Source of the DNA: Dyadobacter frigoris
GTDB taxonomy: Bacteria > Bacteroidota > Bacteroidia > Cytophagales > Spirosomataceae
NCBI RefSeq assembly: GCF_005280585.1
Contig: NZ_SZVO01000002.1
Span: 567,005 to 631,004 of the forward strand
DNA length: 64,000 nt
Reading direction: 5' to 3'
Shown: piece by piece, positions 1-9,408 of the stretch
Numbering within the stretch: the first letter of the stretch is position 1
How the letters are laid out: each line of letters opens with the position of its first letter
Translations under genes and position numbers: made by a program
The notes under the pieces: model-generated
Told to the model about the DNA's origin: nothing
Database searches by the model: none
Seen by the model: only the letters and a program-made list of their open reading frames with translations

Positions 1-769
1 CAGAGAATTTTTCGTCTTCCTCGTCCAACTCAACACGCTTTGGTGCATCGTTGAAAATCTGGTTAAGGCTGTCGCTGCAATGTTCTTCTGCTTTAACAAC
101 GGCATCAGCATAAGCACATCCGATTTTTACAAAACCTTCAAAATCCGCCGAATGAAGATGCGAAAGCGCTTCGTCACTAACATCAATTGCTTTTGCTTTG
201 CTCATCAAATCCGCATCAAATTTATAATCAAAAGCGTTGTTATGTACTGTAAATACACTTTTTGTATCCTTAAACATTGGATCGTTACGATACGTAGTTT
301 TAAGGTACATTGGAATTAAAGCAGTCATCCAGTCGTTGCAATGTACAACGTCCGGTGCCCATCCAAGTTTTTTCACAGTTTCAAGTACACCTTTGCAAAA
401 GAAAATAGCACGCTCGTCGTTATCATCGTAAAAGTTATTCTCTTTATCAAAGAATACAGATTTACGGTGAAAATAGTCATCGTTATCTATAAAATAAACT
501 TGTAATTTGGCGTTTGGAATGGAAGCTACCTTGATAATAAGCGGCTTTTCTTCATCGCCAACCGTAATATTAATTCCTGACAATCGAACTACTTCGTGAA
601 GCCTGTTTTTACGCTCATTGATTAGACCAAATCGAGGTACCAAAATCCTGATTTCTGCCCCACGTTCCTGCATTGCCTGCGGTAGTCTTCTTACATAATC
701 CGCGACATCTGTGGTTTGGAGAAAAGGATTGATTTCACTGGCTACATACAAAATTCGTAGTTTGTCCAT
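1..769 (-). CDS. Glycogen/starch synthase, GT5-type N-terminal domain protein (partial, runs off left edge)
   Basis: About 256 codons are in the window, from an ATG whose A is base 769 to the left edge. The protein opens MDKLRILYVASEINPFLQ and continues with RGAEIRILVPRFGLINERK, VYFIDNDDYF and PDVVHCNDWMTALIPMYLK, the order of the N-terminal ADP-glucose-binding half of GT5 glycogen synthases. It would transfer glucose from ADP-glucose to glycogen in the cytoplasm. The usual KxGG motif near the N-terminus is replaced (QTTDVAD), as I recall for the short (about 270 residue) Bacteroidota members of this family, so the gene is probably nearly complete here. Whether such short proteins are catalytic alone is not evident from sequence. 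It is divergent from panC and has its own promoter at 803-833. Confidence 0.85.
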   Translation of the reverse strand, partial: MDKLRILYVASEINPFLQTTDVADYVRRLPQAMQERGAEIRILVPRFGLINERKNRLHEVVRLSGINITVGDEEKPLIIKVASIPNAKLQVYFIDNDDYFHRKSVFFDKENNFYDDNDERAIFFCKGVLETVKKLGWAPDVVHCNDWMTALIPMYLKTTYRNDPMFKDTKSVFTVHNNAFDYKFDADLMSKAKAIDVSDEALSHLHSADFEGFVKIGCAYADAVVKAEEHCSDSLNQIFNDAPKRVELDEEDEKFS

Positions 770-802
770 TAGATATTTAGCAGTTTGTGAAAAAAAGTTT
801 TG

Positions 803-833
803 CAAAATTACATAAAAAAAACCGGGATTTCAA
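803..833 (-). promoter_or_regulatory. Bacteroidota-type promoter of the glycogen synthase gene
   Basis: On the minus strand TTG (833-831) is followed after exactly 20 bases by TAATTTTG (810-803), matching the -33/-7 consensus TTG-N19-21-TAnnTTTG. It lies 34 bases upstream of the start codon at 769. Confidence 0.65.
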
Positions 834-997
834 TAGAAATTAAAAACTAATTGTAATATTGCGCAGAGTTTGGCCGTATTTATGCCAAATATTTTAGAAA
901 CCCCCATGAAAAGGCCGGAATTCATCTATTTACCAACAAACCTGAAAAAAGTCAGTTTGTAACGAATCCGGCGTCTTCTAATCTATAAATACCTTTC

Positions 998-1840
998 ATG
1001 GAAGTTTTTACTTCAATTCATAGCCTAAAAAATTTCCTTTCTGTTCAACGCCTCCAAAATAAAAGCATTGGACTTATCCCAACCATGGGTGCGCTGCATG
1101 AAGGACATATATCGCTTATTCAAACTGCTTCTTTTCAGAATGACATCACTGTTTGCAGTATTTTTGTAAATCCCACGCAGTTTAACAACCCGGAGGACCT
1201 GGCTAAATACCCAAGGACCCTGGAAGAAGATTGTGCTATGTTGGAAAGTGCAGGCTGCTCAGCCGTTTTCGCACCCACAGTGGACGAAATGTATCCGGAG
1301 CCAACAATGCTGACAATGAATTTCGGATTACTTGAAACGGTAATGGAAGGTGCTTCAAGGCCAGGTCATTTTAACGGTGTGGGAATCGTAGTTTCCAAAC
1401 TGTTTAATATTGTTCAGCCTCATAAAGCTTATTTTGGTCAAAAGGACTTACAGCAGGTTACCGTGGTAAAACGTCTGGTAGCGGATCTGTCCTTCAATCT
1501 TGAATTAATTGTTTGTCCAACAGTAAGAGAAAATGACGGCCTGGCTATGTCGTCAAGAAACAGGAGACTGAACGACGCAGAAAGAGCACATGCACCGATT
1601 ATCTACAAGATTCTGCTGGATGCGAAAGAAAAGATTTTGGGAGGAAATGATATAGAAGAAACAAAAGAAGCCGTACAGCGCGAATTTCTGGTACTTGCCG
1701 GCTTCGAACTCGATTATTTTGAAGTTGTCAATATCCGGACTTTACAATCTATACATACTATTGGTTCTACCGCTACAACGGCGCTTTGTATCGCTACATT
1801 TTTAGGGTCAGTCCGGTTGATTGATAATATCGTTTTTTAA
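998..1840 (+). CDS. panC: Pantothenate synthetase
   Basis: This 280-residue protein matches the usual PanC length. It joins pantoate and beta-alanine with ATP to give pantothenate, the precursor of coenzyme A. Visible motifs are IPTMGALHEGHISLI (the HxGH nucleotide-binding motif near residues 28-42), FVNPTQFNNPEDLAKYPR, GHFNGVGIVVSKLFNIVQP, FGQKDLQQ and the KMSKS-like segment AMSSRNRRL. The ATG at 998 gives a normal N-terminus. It is the first gene after the divergent region and ends in a strong hairpin at 1846-1899. Its usual partner panD lies about 1.9 kb downstream, separated by an oppositely oriented oxidoreductase gene. Confidence 0.97.
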   Translation: MEVFTSIHSLKNFLSVQRLQNKSIGLIPTMGALHEGHISLIQTASFQNDITVCSIFVNPTQFNNPEDLAKYPRTLEEDCAMLESAGCSAVFAPTVDEMYPEPTMLTMNFGLLETVMEGASRPGHFNGVGIVVSKLFNIVQPHKAYFGQKDLQQVTVVKRLVADLSFNLELIVCPTVRENDGLAMSSRNRRLNDAERAHAPIIYKILLDAKEKILGGNDIEETKEAVQREFLVLAGFELDYFEVVNIRTLQSIHTIGSTATTALCIATFLGSVRLIDNIVF

Positions 1841-1845
1841 TCCGG

Positions 1846-1899
1846 TTTGCTATAAAACAGAAAAAGCCTCTTCCGAGGCTTTTTCTGTTTTATAGCAAA
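1846..1899. terminator. Bidirectional intrinsic terminator between panC and the Gfo/Idh gene
   Basis: A perfect 25-bp stem (1846-1870 pairing with 1875-1899) has a TTCC loop. A-rich and T-rich segments flank the GAGGC core on both sides, so it can stop transcription from both convergent genes. Confidence 0.9.
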
Positions 1900-1906
1900 A
1901 TTGATT

Positions 1907-3379
1907 CTATTCCAATTTCCAGTCTCCGCGATATGTGCGTTTCACAAACTGATTCGCTTCGTCAAAGTTGGTAACTTTCATATTGGTACCATCCCATAAC
2001 AATTTCTTACGTCCAGGGAAGTCAAAACCTTTCCCATCCGCTTTGGCCTGGCGAAGGTTATAACTGCGAATACCCAGGTTACCCATAATTACCGTTTCAG
2101 TAAGCGGGCCTGAGTAATCGAAAGAAGAAGTCAATGCTTTGTGTTCTTTGCTTTGGAAACCAGCTTTACAAGCATCAGACCAGGCAACATGGTGACCGAA
2201 TTCCGGCATTGGTGTGTATTTGTTTCCAAAATCACCTTCCTTATATTCCAGTTTCGTACCGTTTTTCAAATAAACTTTTGGCGCCTTACCATAGGTTCCG
2301 CAAGTCATAACGCCTTTTTCTCCGATCAGCAAAACACCATTGCTGCTATCTGGCTCTCCAAGCGGGTCATTTGCAGGAATCAGGTCTGGATGGAAAGGAC
2401 GTAATCCACCATCATGCCATGTAAGCGTAACTTCTGATTTATTAACTTTATTGGCCGGAAATTTCAGCTGAACCCTTGCCGAAGGCGGACAACCCTCAGG
2501 AATATACTCAGCGTCCCAGTCCTTAATAAATACAGTTCCAACACTACATTCAAGTTCTGTTGGATAACCAAGTCCTAATGTTCTGAAAGCGGGGTCAATC
2601 AGGTGACACCCCATATCTCCCAAAGCACCCGTTCCGAAGTTCCACCATCCACGCCATTTGAATGGATGCCATGCCGGGTTATAGTCAACCCAAGGCGCAG
2701 AACCAACCCATAAATCCCAGTCAAGTCCTTCCGGAGTTGGCATTTTAGCAGTCGGAACAGGAATACCCTGCGGCCACACCGGACGGTTTGTCCAAACGTG
2801 CGCTTCATGGACATTACCAATCAGACCTTTATTAAACCATTCCTTCATTTGATTTTGCGCCGGATTGGAAGCACCCTGATTTCCCATCTGGGTCACGACC
2901 TTATATTTTCTGGCAGCTTCTGTAAGCATACGCGCTTCATAAATATCATGCGTCAGAGGTTTTTGCACATACACGTGTTTTCCTCTTTGCATGGCCGCCA
3001 TCGCAATGATCGCGTGCATATGATCCGTGGTGGAAACGGTTACTGCATCTATATCCTTGCCCATTTCATCAAACATGCGTCTGAAATCTTTATATTTCTT
3101 GGCATCCGGATGGAGATCAAAATTCTTTTTTGCCTGGTTCCAGTCAACATCACAAAGTGCTACCAGATTTTCTGCGCCCTTGTTCCAAGCGTTGTTGGTA
3201 TCCGAAAATCCTTTACCGCCAACACCAATACCGGCAATATTCAATTTATCACTCGGAGCGATAAATCCTTTACCCAGCACGTTCCTTGGAACGATAAAAA
3301 AACTTCCCACTGCCGCCGCGGTAGTTTTCTGAAGAAAGTCACGACGGGTCACGCCGCTTGGTTTATTCTCTGTACTCAT
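1907..3379 (-). CDS. Tat-exported Gfo/Idh/MocA family oxidoreductase
   Basis: The protein has 490 residues. The N-terminus carries a twin-arginine signal (TRRDFLQKTTAAAVGSFF), so it should be exported folded to the periplasm. The Rossmann segment follows (IAGIGVGGKGFSD near residue 50), then LVALCDVDW, the DAVTVSTTDHMHA block and HVYVQKPLTHDIYEAR, which holds the conserved Lys-Pro of the family. The C-terminal part has GWWNFGTGALGDMGCHLIDPAF, as in large Bacteroidota members acting on sugars or glycosides. The substrate cannot be told from sequence. It stands alone, opposite in strand to panC and panD, and uses the shared terminator at 1846-1899. Confidence 0.92.
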   Translation of the reverse strand: MSTENKPSGVTRRDFLQKTTAAAVGSFFIVPRNVLGKGFIAPSDKLNIAGIGVGGKGFSDTNNAWNKGAENLVALCDVDWNQAKKNFDLHPDAKKYKDFRRMFDEMGKDIDAVTVSTTDHMHAIIAMAAMQRGKHVYVQKPLTHDIYEARMLTEAARKYKVVTQMGNQGASNPAQNQMKEWFNKGLIGNVHEAHVWTNRPVWPQGIPVPTAKMPTPEGLDWDLWVGSAPWVDYNPAWHPFKWRGWWNFGTGALGDMGCHLIDPAFRTLGLGYPTELECSVGTVFIKDWDAEYIPEGCPPSARVQLKFPANKVNKSEVTLTWHDGGLRPFHPDLIPANDPLGEPDSSNGVLLIGEKGVMTCGTYGKAPKVYLKNGTKLEYKEGDFGNKYTPMPEFGHHVAWSDACKAGFQSKEHKALTSSFDYSGPLTETVIMGNLGIRSYNLRQAKADGKGFDFPGRKKLLWDGTNMKVTNFDEANQFVKRTYRGDWKLE

Positions 3380-3626
3380 CGGGTTTTGGTCTTAAATAAG
3401 ATTAATAATAGTCAAAAGCGTAGTTGGACTAATTCTTACTGAATGAAAACAATCAGCGCTTAAATATACCAACGTTCGACTATATAGTACTATTCTTTCC
3501 TATTATTTCAACATTACCATTTCTTATAAAAATCTCCGGCTCCGAAATATCCTTGTGGTAAAATGCGCGGCCATATGCAGTATTTGAATACTATTCAAAA
3601 TTGGAACTACCCATAAGACGGTTATG

Positions 3627-3659
3627 TTTTGAAGGCTGTGTATAATTCCTTTAACTTTG
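3627..3659 (+). promoter_or_regulatory. Promoter of the panD operon
   Basis: TTTTG (3627-3631) is followed after 20 bases by TAACTTTG (3652-3659), a full match to the Bacteroidota -33/-7 consensus. It sits 48 bases before the panD ATG. The rest of the 3380-3707 gap shows no gene. Confidence 0.8.
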
Positions 3660-3707
3660 CGGAATTTCCACGCATTCACAATAAAATTTCACTCATCTAG
3701 CTGAGTA

Positions 3708-4058
3708 ATGCAAATAACAATCATGAAGTCGAAGATTCACCGTGTTAAGGTGACTCAGGCAGAATTAAATTACGTAGGAAGTATCACAATCGATGAAGAC
3801 TTGATGGATGCTGCCGGATTACTTGAAAATGAACAGGTTCACATTGTTAATAATAATAATGGAGAGCGTTTTGTTACTTATGTCATTAAAGGAGAACGCA
3901 AAACCGGAATGATCTGCCTCAACGGCGCTGCGGCAAGGAAGGTACAGATTGGCGATATCGTTATCATTATTTCTTACGCAAGCATGACACCGGAAGAGGC
4001 CAAATCTTTCAAACCGATGGTTGTTTTCCCTGACCATAACAATCAGCTTGTAGCTTAG
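3708..4058 (+). CDS. panD: Aspartate 1-decarboxylase (pyruvoyl-dependent)
   Basis: This 116-residue protein decarboxylates aspartate to beta-alanine for pantothenate synthesis. It starts [18 protein letters not shown] and contains NYVGSITID. The chain is expected to self-cleave between Gly24 and Ser25, converting Ser25 to the pyruvoyl group; Tyr58 (FVTY) and the NGAAAR segment are also conserved. I chose the ATG at 3708 over the one at 3723 because it puts Gly24/Ser25 and Tyr58 at the standard positions. It is the first gene of an operon that continues with the YbhN-like protein 48 bases downstream. Confidence 0.97.
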   Translation: MQITIMKSKIHRVKVTQAELNYVGSITIDEDLMDAAGLLENEQVHIVNNNNGERFVTYVIKGERKTGMICLNGAAARKVQIGDIVIIISYASMTPEEAKSFKPMVVFPDHNNQLVA

Positions 4059-4106
4059 GCTTTCCGCTGACGATTGTCTTATTACTCACAAACGAAATTT
4101 ATTAAA

Positions 4107-5141
4107 ATGAAAAGCGCACTTCGCTATATTATCTCGCTGGGACTGGCGGGCGGTTTGATCTGGTTCGTTTTTAAGGATATCAACCTTGACGATATGCTTA
4201 AAAGATTCGCTCAGGCCGATTGGCGTTGGATCGCACTTTCTTGTGTACTCTTAATATGTGCGCACATTACCAGAGCCTGGCGTTGGGGCATGCTGATGGA
4301 GCCGCTTGGGTATAAGCCTGGTTTATTAAACAGTACTGTTTCTGTACTGACGGGCTATTTTGCCAATTATATTGTTCCAAGAATGGGAGAAGTAACCCGC
4401 TGCGGAACGCTTTACAGACTTGAAAAAATTCCTGTAAATCTGAGTTTTGGAACGGTAGTGGCCGAGAGGATTTTCGATGTGATCATTCTTTTAGGACTTA
4501 TCGGATTAAATTTTATTTTGGAATTTGATCGTCTCAGCAGTTTTTTTACTGATATATTTCAAAGTAAAATTTCAGGCGGCGGAAAGCCTGCGGCCGGTCC
4601 AAATCTTTTCCTGATTATTGGGGGCCTTATCTTTTTAGCAGGAATTATCGCTGTTATTGTTATTCTGCGCAGTAGTTCTCTTAGGGAAAAGCTGATGCAG
4701 AATGCGGTTATTCAAAAGATCGTCGGCTTTTTACAAGGTATGCTCGAAGGTTTGCTGAGTGTTAGAAAATTAAAGAATCCGGGTTTGTTTTTTCTGAGTA
4801 CAGCGATGATCTGGGTTTTTTATTATCTGGTTTCCTATGTTCTTTTCTTCTGTATTCCTGAAACTTCTGAACTTGGTATGCTGGCAGGTTTAACCTTGCT
4901 TGTCGTTGGAGCCATTGGTATGACAGCACCTACGCAGGGCGGAATCGGGGCCTATCATTTACTGGTAGGAAGTGTAATGGTTTTGTATGGTTTGACACAA
5001 AAAGATGGTATTACTTTGGCAACTTTTATTCATGGTACGCAAATGTTATTTATGCTGGTAATAGGCGCTTTTGCATTTTTGTTCGTACTAGTTCAGAATA
5101 AAACAACCGACGAACCGGTTGCAGCAGTTACCAATAATTAA
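4107..5141 (+). CDS. Multi-pass membrane protein of the YbhN/UPF0104 (lysylphosphatidylglycerol synthase TM region-like) family
   Basis: From the ATG at 4107 the protein has 344 residues and about eight hydrophobic segments. Family signatures are the early arginine-rich block ITRAWRWGMLMEPLGY, GYFANYIVPRMGEVTRCGTLYR, VVAERIFDVIILL and the late GMTAPTQGGIGAYHLLVG. The family includes flippase-like and lipid-modifying membrane proteins, but this one lacks the soluble MprF transferase domain, so synthesis of lysyl-lipid should not be assumed. The open frame extends to a TTG at 4074, but the ATG is preferred. It lies between panD and rfaE2 in one operon. Confidence 0.85.
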   Translation: MKSALRYIISLGLAGGLIWFVFKDINLDDMLKRFAQADWRWIALSCVLLICAHITRAWRWGMLMEPLGYKPGLLNSTVSVLTGYFANYIVPRMGEVTRCGTLYRLEKIPVNLSFGTVVAERIFDVIILLGLIGLNFILEFDRLSSFFTDIFQSKISGGGKPAAGPNLFLIIGGLIFLAGIIAVIVILRSSSLREKLMQNAVIQKIVGFLQGMLEGLLSVRKLKNPGLFFLSTAMIWVFYYLVSYVLFFCIPETSELGMLAGLTLLVVGAIGMTAPTQGGIGAYHLLVGSVMVLYGLTQKDGITLATFIHGTQMLFMLVIGAFAFLFVLVQNKTTDEPVAAVTNN

Positions 5142-5176
5142 ATCATCTTTTCCTACAACCAAAATATTATTTGAGA

Positions 5177-5662
5177 ATGAATCCGACAGAAAGTAAAATC
5201 GTACGCATCGAAGAGGCAAAAACGCTGATTGAGGATTGGCAAAGAGCTGGCCAGAAAGTTGTTTTTACCAATGGCTGTTTTGATATTGTACATTTAGGAC
5301 ATATTGATTACCTGGAAAAAGCACACGCTTTGGGGGGAAGACTGGTGTTGGGACTTAATACCGATGCATCCGTAAGCCGGTTAAAAGGTCCGCTTCGTCC
5401 GGTTGTAAATGAGTACGCGCGGGCTCGTTTGATGTCAGCGTTGTCATTTGTGGATGCTGTCATTTTGTTCGACGAACCTACGCCAAGTGAGCTGATTGAA
5501 GCCTTAAAACCTGACATTTTGGTAAAAGGTGACGATTATACAGTAGAAAATATCGCTGGCGCGGATTTTGTTCTTGCTAATGGAGGAGAGGTAAAAACGA
5601 TAGCACTTGTTAAAGGATATTCGACTTCGGCAGTGATCGAGAAGATTAAACAAGGATATTGA
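5177..5662 (+). CDS. rfaE2: D-glycero-beta-D-manno-heptose 1-phosphate adenylyltransferase
   Basis: The 161-residue protein is a stand-alone adenylyltransferase domain making ADP-heptose for lipopolysaccharide core. Motifs are VVFTNGCFDIVHLGHIDYL (HxGH nucleotide-binding motif), LVLGLNTDASVSRLKG, the RP(V) segment NEYARARLMSALSFVD, and ILVKGDDYTVENIAGADFV near the C-terminus with the closing YSTSAVIEKI. The kinase half (RfaE1) is not in the window. The ATG at 5177 is used rather than an upstream TTG at 5171. It is 35 bases after the YbhN-like gene. Confidence 0.93.
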   Translation: MNPTESKIVRIEEAKTLIEDWQRAGQKVVFTNGCFDIVHLGHIDYLEKAHALGGRLVLGLNTDASVSRLKGPLRPVVNEYARARLMSALSFVDAVILFDEPTPSELIEALKPDILVKGDDYTVENIAGADFVLANGGEVKTIALVKGYSTSAVIEKIKQGY

Positions 5663-5758
5663 GATACAGATATTTTTTACATAAGTGACTAATATCAAAC
5701 GCTCCGTTTAAGTGTTGAAATTTTAATTTTTCATAACAAATCTAAAAGAGACAAAGAT

Positions 5759-6439
5759 ATGATGGGTGCATATGTAATTGGTATACTTGTCATGGCCATT
5801 AGCCTATACGTGCAATGGCGGTTGAAAAGTAAGTTTGAAGAATATTCACAAGTTGGACTAAGCAATGGAATGAGCGGCCGTGAGATCGCTGAGAAAATGC
5901 TTAGAGATAGTGGAATTTATGACGTTCGGGTTGTTTCTGTTGAAGGGCAACTGACCGACCATTATAATCCGGAAGACAAAACAGTAAACCTGAGTCCTGA
6001 TGTATTTCACGGACGCAGTGTATCAGCAGCAGCAGTTGCATCCCACGAATGCGGTCACGCTGTTCAGCATGCTACGGCTTACAAATGGCTGCAATTCCGT
6101 TCCAAAATGGTACCGTTTTTAAGTATTTCGTCCCGTTATATGCAGTGGGTAATTTTAGGAGGTATTTTGTTATTGAACACTACGCCTCTTCCATTAACCA
6201 TCGGTGTAGCCTTATTTGCAGTAACTACCTTGTTTAGTTTTATTACACTTCCTGTTGAATACGATGCAAGTAACAGAGCTCTTGCATGGATACAGCAAAA
6301 CAGAGTTGTTAATGAAAGAGAATACGTAATGGCCGCTGACGCTTTGAAATGGGCAGCAAGAACATATCTTGTAGCAGCAATCGGTTCATTAGCCACTTTG
6401 CTTTATTACGTGAGCATTTTGATGGGCAGAAGAGATTAA
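5759..6439 (+). CDS. Zinc-dependent membrane metallopeptidase (YugP/DUF2268-like neutral zinc peptidase)
   Basis: A 226-residue membrane protein with an N-terminal membrane segment (GAYVIGILVMAISLYVQW), the zinc-binding motif SHECGHAVQH around residues 98-107, two further hydrophobic segments (WVILGGILLLNTTPLPLTI and VALFAVTTLFSFITLPVE) and a C-terminal one. The order VNLSPDVFHGRSVSAAAVASHECGHAVQ is the YugP-type family signature. Substrates are unknown. It is the last gene of the panD operon and is followed by a terminator at 6471. Two ATGs stand in tandem at 5759 and 5762. Confidence 0.9.
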   Translation: MMGAYVIGILVMAISLYVQWRLKSKFEEYSQVGLSNGMSGREIAEKMLRDSGIYDVRVVSVEGQLTDHYNPEDKTVNLSPDVFHGRSVSAAAVASHECGHAVQHATAYKWLQFRSKMVPFLSISSRYMQWVILGGILLLNTTPLPLTIGVALFAVTTLFSFITLPVEYDASNRALAWIQQNRVVNEREYVMAADALKWAARTYLVAAIGSLATLLYYVSILMGRRD

Positions 6440-6470
6440 TTTGATTTTTTAATCAAAGTTTGAATATTGA

Positions 6471-6507
6471 GAGAAGTCAGCTTTCAAAAAGTTGACTTCT
6501 CTTTTTT
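6471..6507 (+). terminator. Intrinsic terminator of the panD-rfaE2-peptidase operon
   Basis: GAGAAGTCA (6471-6479) pairs with TGACTTCTC (6493-6501) around a loop, followed by a T-run at 6502-6507. The right arm also contains the -33 element of the next promoter. Confidence 0.8.
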
Positions 6508-6522
6508 GTTTGATTATATTTG
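6492..6522 (+). promoter_or_regulatory. Promoter of the DUF5618 gene, overlapping the preceding terminator
   Basis: TTG (6492-6494) is followed after 20 bases by TATATTTG (6515-6522), a full consensus match. The TTG is inside the terminator stem. Confidence 0.65.
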
Positions 6523-6573
6523 TTTTACTACATCAACTATAAAATTAAAATCCTGTAAACAATAAAGTAATCA

Positions 6574-6960
6574 ATGGATTCAATATCAGAAGCGCGCCGC
6601 CATTTAGCTAATGCCAGAGAGATATTAAGTGAAAAGGCAAAAAAGGAAGATGGGTATTATCAGGATAAAAAATACGTAAAAATGGCTGGTCATACAGCCT
6701 ACACTGGTGTGTTATTAGCTTTGGATAGCATGTTGGGTAATAAGAAAAAGTCAACAAGAAAGAGTGTAGAATGGTACCAGTCAGAGTTATCCACTATGGA
6801 TAGAAAGATTACAAAATCCTTTGCAGGTGTCTACGAAATCCTTCATTTGGCCATGGGTTATGAAGGAGCTGGCAATACCAAAGTTGCCGCAATTGGCTTA
6901 AAAGAAGCTGAAAATATTATTAACTGGACAGAAACTAGAACTCAGAATTTCAAAAATTAA
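6574..6960 (+). CDS. DUF5618 family protein (HEPN-like small helical protein)
   Basis: A 128-residue soluble, helical protein. I recognise the family from the pattern ISEARRHLANAREILSEKA, then YYQDKKYVKMAGHTAYTGVLLALDSML. No signal peptide or membrane segment is visible. The overall shape (two long amphipathic helices, Lys/Glu rich, C-terminal AENIINWTETR) resembles HEPN-type proteins, but the R-x4-6-H catalytic motif of nuclease HEPN domains is not evident, so a toxin role is not supported. It has its own promoter at 6492-6522 and converges on the FG-GAP gene with a 22-base gap. Confidence 0.8.
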   Translation: MDSISEARRHLANAREILSEKAKKEDGYYQDKKYVKMAGHTAYTGVLLALDSMLGNKKKSTRKSVEWYQSELSTMDRKITKSFAGVYEILHLAMGYEGAGNTKVAAIGLKEAENIINWTETRTQNFKN

Positions 6961-6982
6961 CTTCCCTTATTTAGGCCAAAAC

Positions 6983-8152
6983 TTATTTCCGCTGATTCCA
7001 ATAAATCACAACATTATGCGTCGAACGCCCGGAAGCGACAACATCCAGATCTCCGTCTCCATCAAGATCTCCTGTTGTTAAATCTTCACAAGCTATTTTT
7101 ATTTTATCATCCAGCGAATATTCCTGCCATTTTTTTCCTTCGGCATCCATTCCCACAAACATTCTTACCCCCATTTGATCGGCAACATTTGGATTTCGCC
7201 AGCCGACAACGATCTGATCGCGGCCTTGCCCGAAGAAATCTGCACAGGCTAATGCGTGTCCTTCTTTCATTTTATCAGTCAAAACGGTTCTGTTATCTTT
7301 TGAATACACTACCAGGGAATTTCCATGCATAGGCTCAACCGTTGCTGAAAAAAGCTGATTTTTACCCAAACTTCCCATTCTGATCTCTCCTACTCCCTGG
7401 CCCGGAACCATCCAGTTTCCCGAAGGCGCCCATCCATCCACGCCATTTAAAAATACCTGCACACCTTCTTTACTTGCTACGGCCAAACCTACAAATCGTC
7501 CAGGAACTTCCATCGGCTGAAAATTATGCGTCATATGCATGTTTGTTTCAATCAGATTATAACCCCACAAACCTTTACGATTTTCAGGCACATCGAAGGC
7601 AATCATATTCACGCCCGCTCCTACTCCATTCACATTTCCTTCTCCATGCAGCGGCAAAACGATCAGCTGAAAAGTATTATCTTCTCTTTTCACCCATTGC
7701 ATTCTGTGGATTGTAACCTCGTGATGTAAACGCACGGGTTCCCAAAGTTGGGTTCTATCTTCTGTTGGAGATAAGTAAAATACAGCTCCCGATTGTTTGG
7801 TACTTTTTGTTTCAGAGGGATTCCATTGCGCACCTACTGCGATTTCTACTTTTCCATCTCCATCGATATCCCGTGCGGCAATACATACATTATCCTGTTC
7901 CGTCAAATCTTTTGCAATGACAAAACGTATCCATTTCGCAGATTTTTCTCCCGGATTTTTATACCAGACAATTTCTTTTTTATCCGCCAGCAAAATATCT
8001 GGTTTTCCATCACCATCCACATCCCCAGTCGTCACCCCATAACCAATGCTGATTTCATCGTCAATTGCTTCTCCTTTAAATGTAGCCGTCTGACTGTTGG
8101 ATTTAAAATGGAAAAGTAAAATGATAACGAAGGATAATATTTGTTTTTTCAT
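6983..8152 (-). CDS. Secreted FG-GAP/VCBS repeat protein
   Basis: The 389-residue protein has a signal peptide ([20 protein letters not shown]) and repeats of calcium-binding type: [44 protein letters not shown] and [16 protein letters not shown], typical of an integrin-alpha-like beta-propeller. There is no C-terminal T9SS sorting domain. It resembles the equally long protein at 49018-50187, so the two are probably paralogues. A role in carbohydrate handling is only inferred from the neighbours of that paralogue. It is divergent from gcvT. Confidence 0.85.
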   Translation of the reverse strand: MKKQILSFVIILLFHFKSNSQTATFKGEAIDDEISIGYGVTTGDVDGDGKPDILLADKKEIVWYKNPGEKSAKWIRFVIAKDLTEQDNVCIAARDIDGDGKVEIAVGAQWNPSETKSTKQSGAVFYLSPTEDRTQLWEPVRLHHEVTIHRMQWVKREDNTFQLIVLPLHGEGNVNGVGAGVNMIAFDVPENRKGLWGYNLIETNMHMTHNFQPMEVPGRFVGLAVASKEGVQVFLNGVDGWAPSGNWMVPGQGVGEIRMGSLGKNQLFSATVEPMHGNSLVVYSKDNRTVLTDKMKEGHALACADFFGQGRDQIVVGWRNPNVADQMGVRMFVGMDAEGKKWQEYSLDDKIKIACEDLTTGDLDGDGDLDVVASGRSTHNVVIYWNQRK

Positions 8153-8253
8153 AGATTATTTTTTCAATTTCAATGCCTGGGACAGGCCATAAAGCCTACT
8201 TTTTCACAATATACTTCAAAAATATTACCCGTTGCATTTCAAAACATACATTT

Positions 8254-8286
8254 TTGCGTCGCTTTGGTCTGCTTTTCATACTTTTG
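8254..8286 (+). promoter_or_regulatory. Promoter of gcvT
   Basis: TTG (8254-8256), a 22-base spacer (one longer than usual) and TACTTTTG (8279-8286), 28 bases before the gcvT ATG. Confidence 0.5.
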
Positions 8287-8314
8287 TAGTTTACAGAGAA
8301 CCAAAAACCATTTT

Positions 8315-9397
8315 ATGAAAACCGTTCCCCTACACCAGGTCCACGTTCAGTTAGGTGCCAAAATAGTACCCTTTGCAGGTTTTGAGATGCCAGTGCGCTA
8401 TTCTTCTGATATGGAAGAGCATCATACGGTTCGCAATAACGTAGGTGTTTTCGATGTTTCACACATGGGGGAATTTAGTGTTAAAGGTCCGGGAGCACTG
8501 GATTTGATACAAAAAGTAACGTCCAACGATGCCTCGGCGCTGTTTGATGGAAAAGTACAATACAGCTATTTGCCAAATGCAGATGGCGGTGTGGTTGATG
8601 ATTTACTTGTTTACCGTTACAATGCAGAAGAATATATGTTGGTTGTAAATGCTTCCAACATAGAAAAAGACTGGAACTGGATTCAGAGCCATAATACGGA
8701 AGGTGTTGAAATGAAGAACCTTTCTGATGAATTATGTCTTTTAGCCGTCCAGGGACCAAATGCTACGGCAACATTACAAAAATTGACAAGTGTTGATTTA
8801 TCTGTAATGGATTACTACACATTCCAGGTTGGCAAAATGGCAGAAATTGAAGATGTCATTATTTCGGCAACAGGCTATACAGGCGCAGGCGGTTTTGAGA
8901 TTTATATCAAAAATGAAGATGCCCATAAGATGTGGGATGCCATTTTCGAAGCTGGTAAAGAATTCAATATACAACCCGTCGGACTTGGCGCACGTGATAC
9001 TTTGCGCCTTGAAAAAGGCTTTTGTTTATACGGAAATGATATTGACGATAAAACTTCTCCATTAGAAGCCGGCCTTGGCTGGGTCACCAAATTCACAAAA
9101 GATTTTATCAATTCCGACGGTTTAAAAAGTCAGAAAGAAGCTGGTTTGAAAAATAAACTGGTTGGCTTTGAAATGATCGACCGTGGAATTCCGCGCGGCC
9201 ATTACGAACTTTGCGATGCCGAAGGAAATAAACTGGGTGACGTAACATCCGGAACACAATCTCCAACTTTACAAAAAGGAATTGGTTTAGGTTATGTCCC
9301 AACTGCATACAGCAAACCGGAAACAGAGATTTTCGTTAAGGTGAGAGACCGCCTTTTGAAAGCAAAAGTTGTCAAATTACCTTTTGTAAAAGGCTGA
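8315..9397 (+). CDS. gcvT: Glycine cleavage system aminomethyltransferase (T protein)
   Basis: From the ATG at 8315 the protein has 360 residues, the normal GcvT size. It takes the aminomethyl group from lipoyl-H protein onto tetrahydrofolate, releasing ammonia. Motifs are [77 protein letters not shown] and [12 protein letters not shown]. The open frame extends back to 8141, but that extension overlaps the divergent gene and contains the promoter, so it is not coding. The gene for the H protein is not in the window. Confidence 0.96.
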   Translation: MKTVPLHQVHVQLGAKIVPFAGFEMPVRYSSDMEEHHTVRNNVGVFDVSHMGEFSVKGPGALDLIQKVTSNDASALFDGKVQYSYLPNADGGVVDDLLVYRYNAEEYMLVVNASNIEKDWNWIQSHNTEGVEMKNLSDELCLLAVQGPNATATLQKLTSVDLSVMDYYTFQVGKMAEIEDVIISATGYTGAGGFEIYIKNEDAHKMWDAIFEAGKEFNIQPVGLGARDTLRLEKGFCLYGNDIDDKTSPLEAGLGWVTKFTKDFINSDGLKSQKEAGLKNKLVGFEMIDRGIPRGHYELCDAEGNKLGDVTSGTQSPTLQKGIGLGYVPTAYSKPETEIFVKVRDRLLKAKVVKLPFVKG

Positions 9398-9408
9398 CAT
9401 GCTATCTT

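Noticed and set aside
2798..3442. 214-codon frame opposite the Gfo/Idh gene
   Set aside because: It is the antisense of a clearly coding gene with conserved motifs and has no protein-like features.
6574..6960. HEPN toxin
   Set aside because: The catalytic R-x4-6-H motif is not evident and no partner antitoxin gene is adjacent.
8141..8314. 58-codon N-terminal extension of GcvT
   Set aside because: It overlaps the divergent gene start and covers the gcvT promoter; family length fits the start at 8315.
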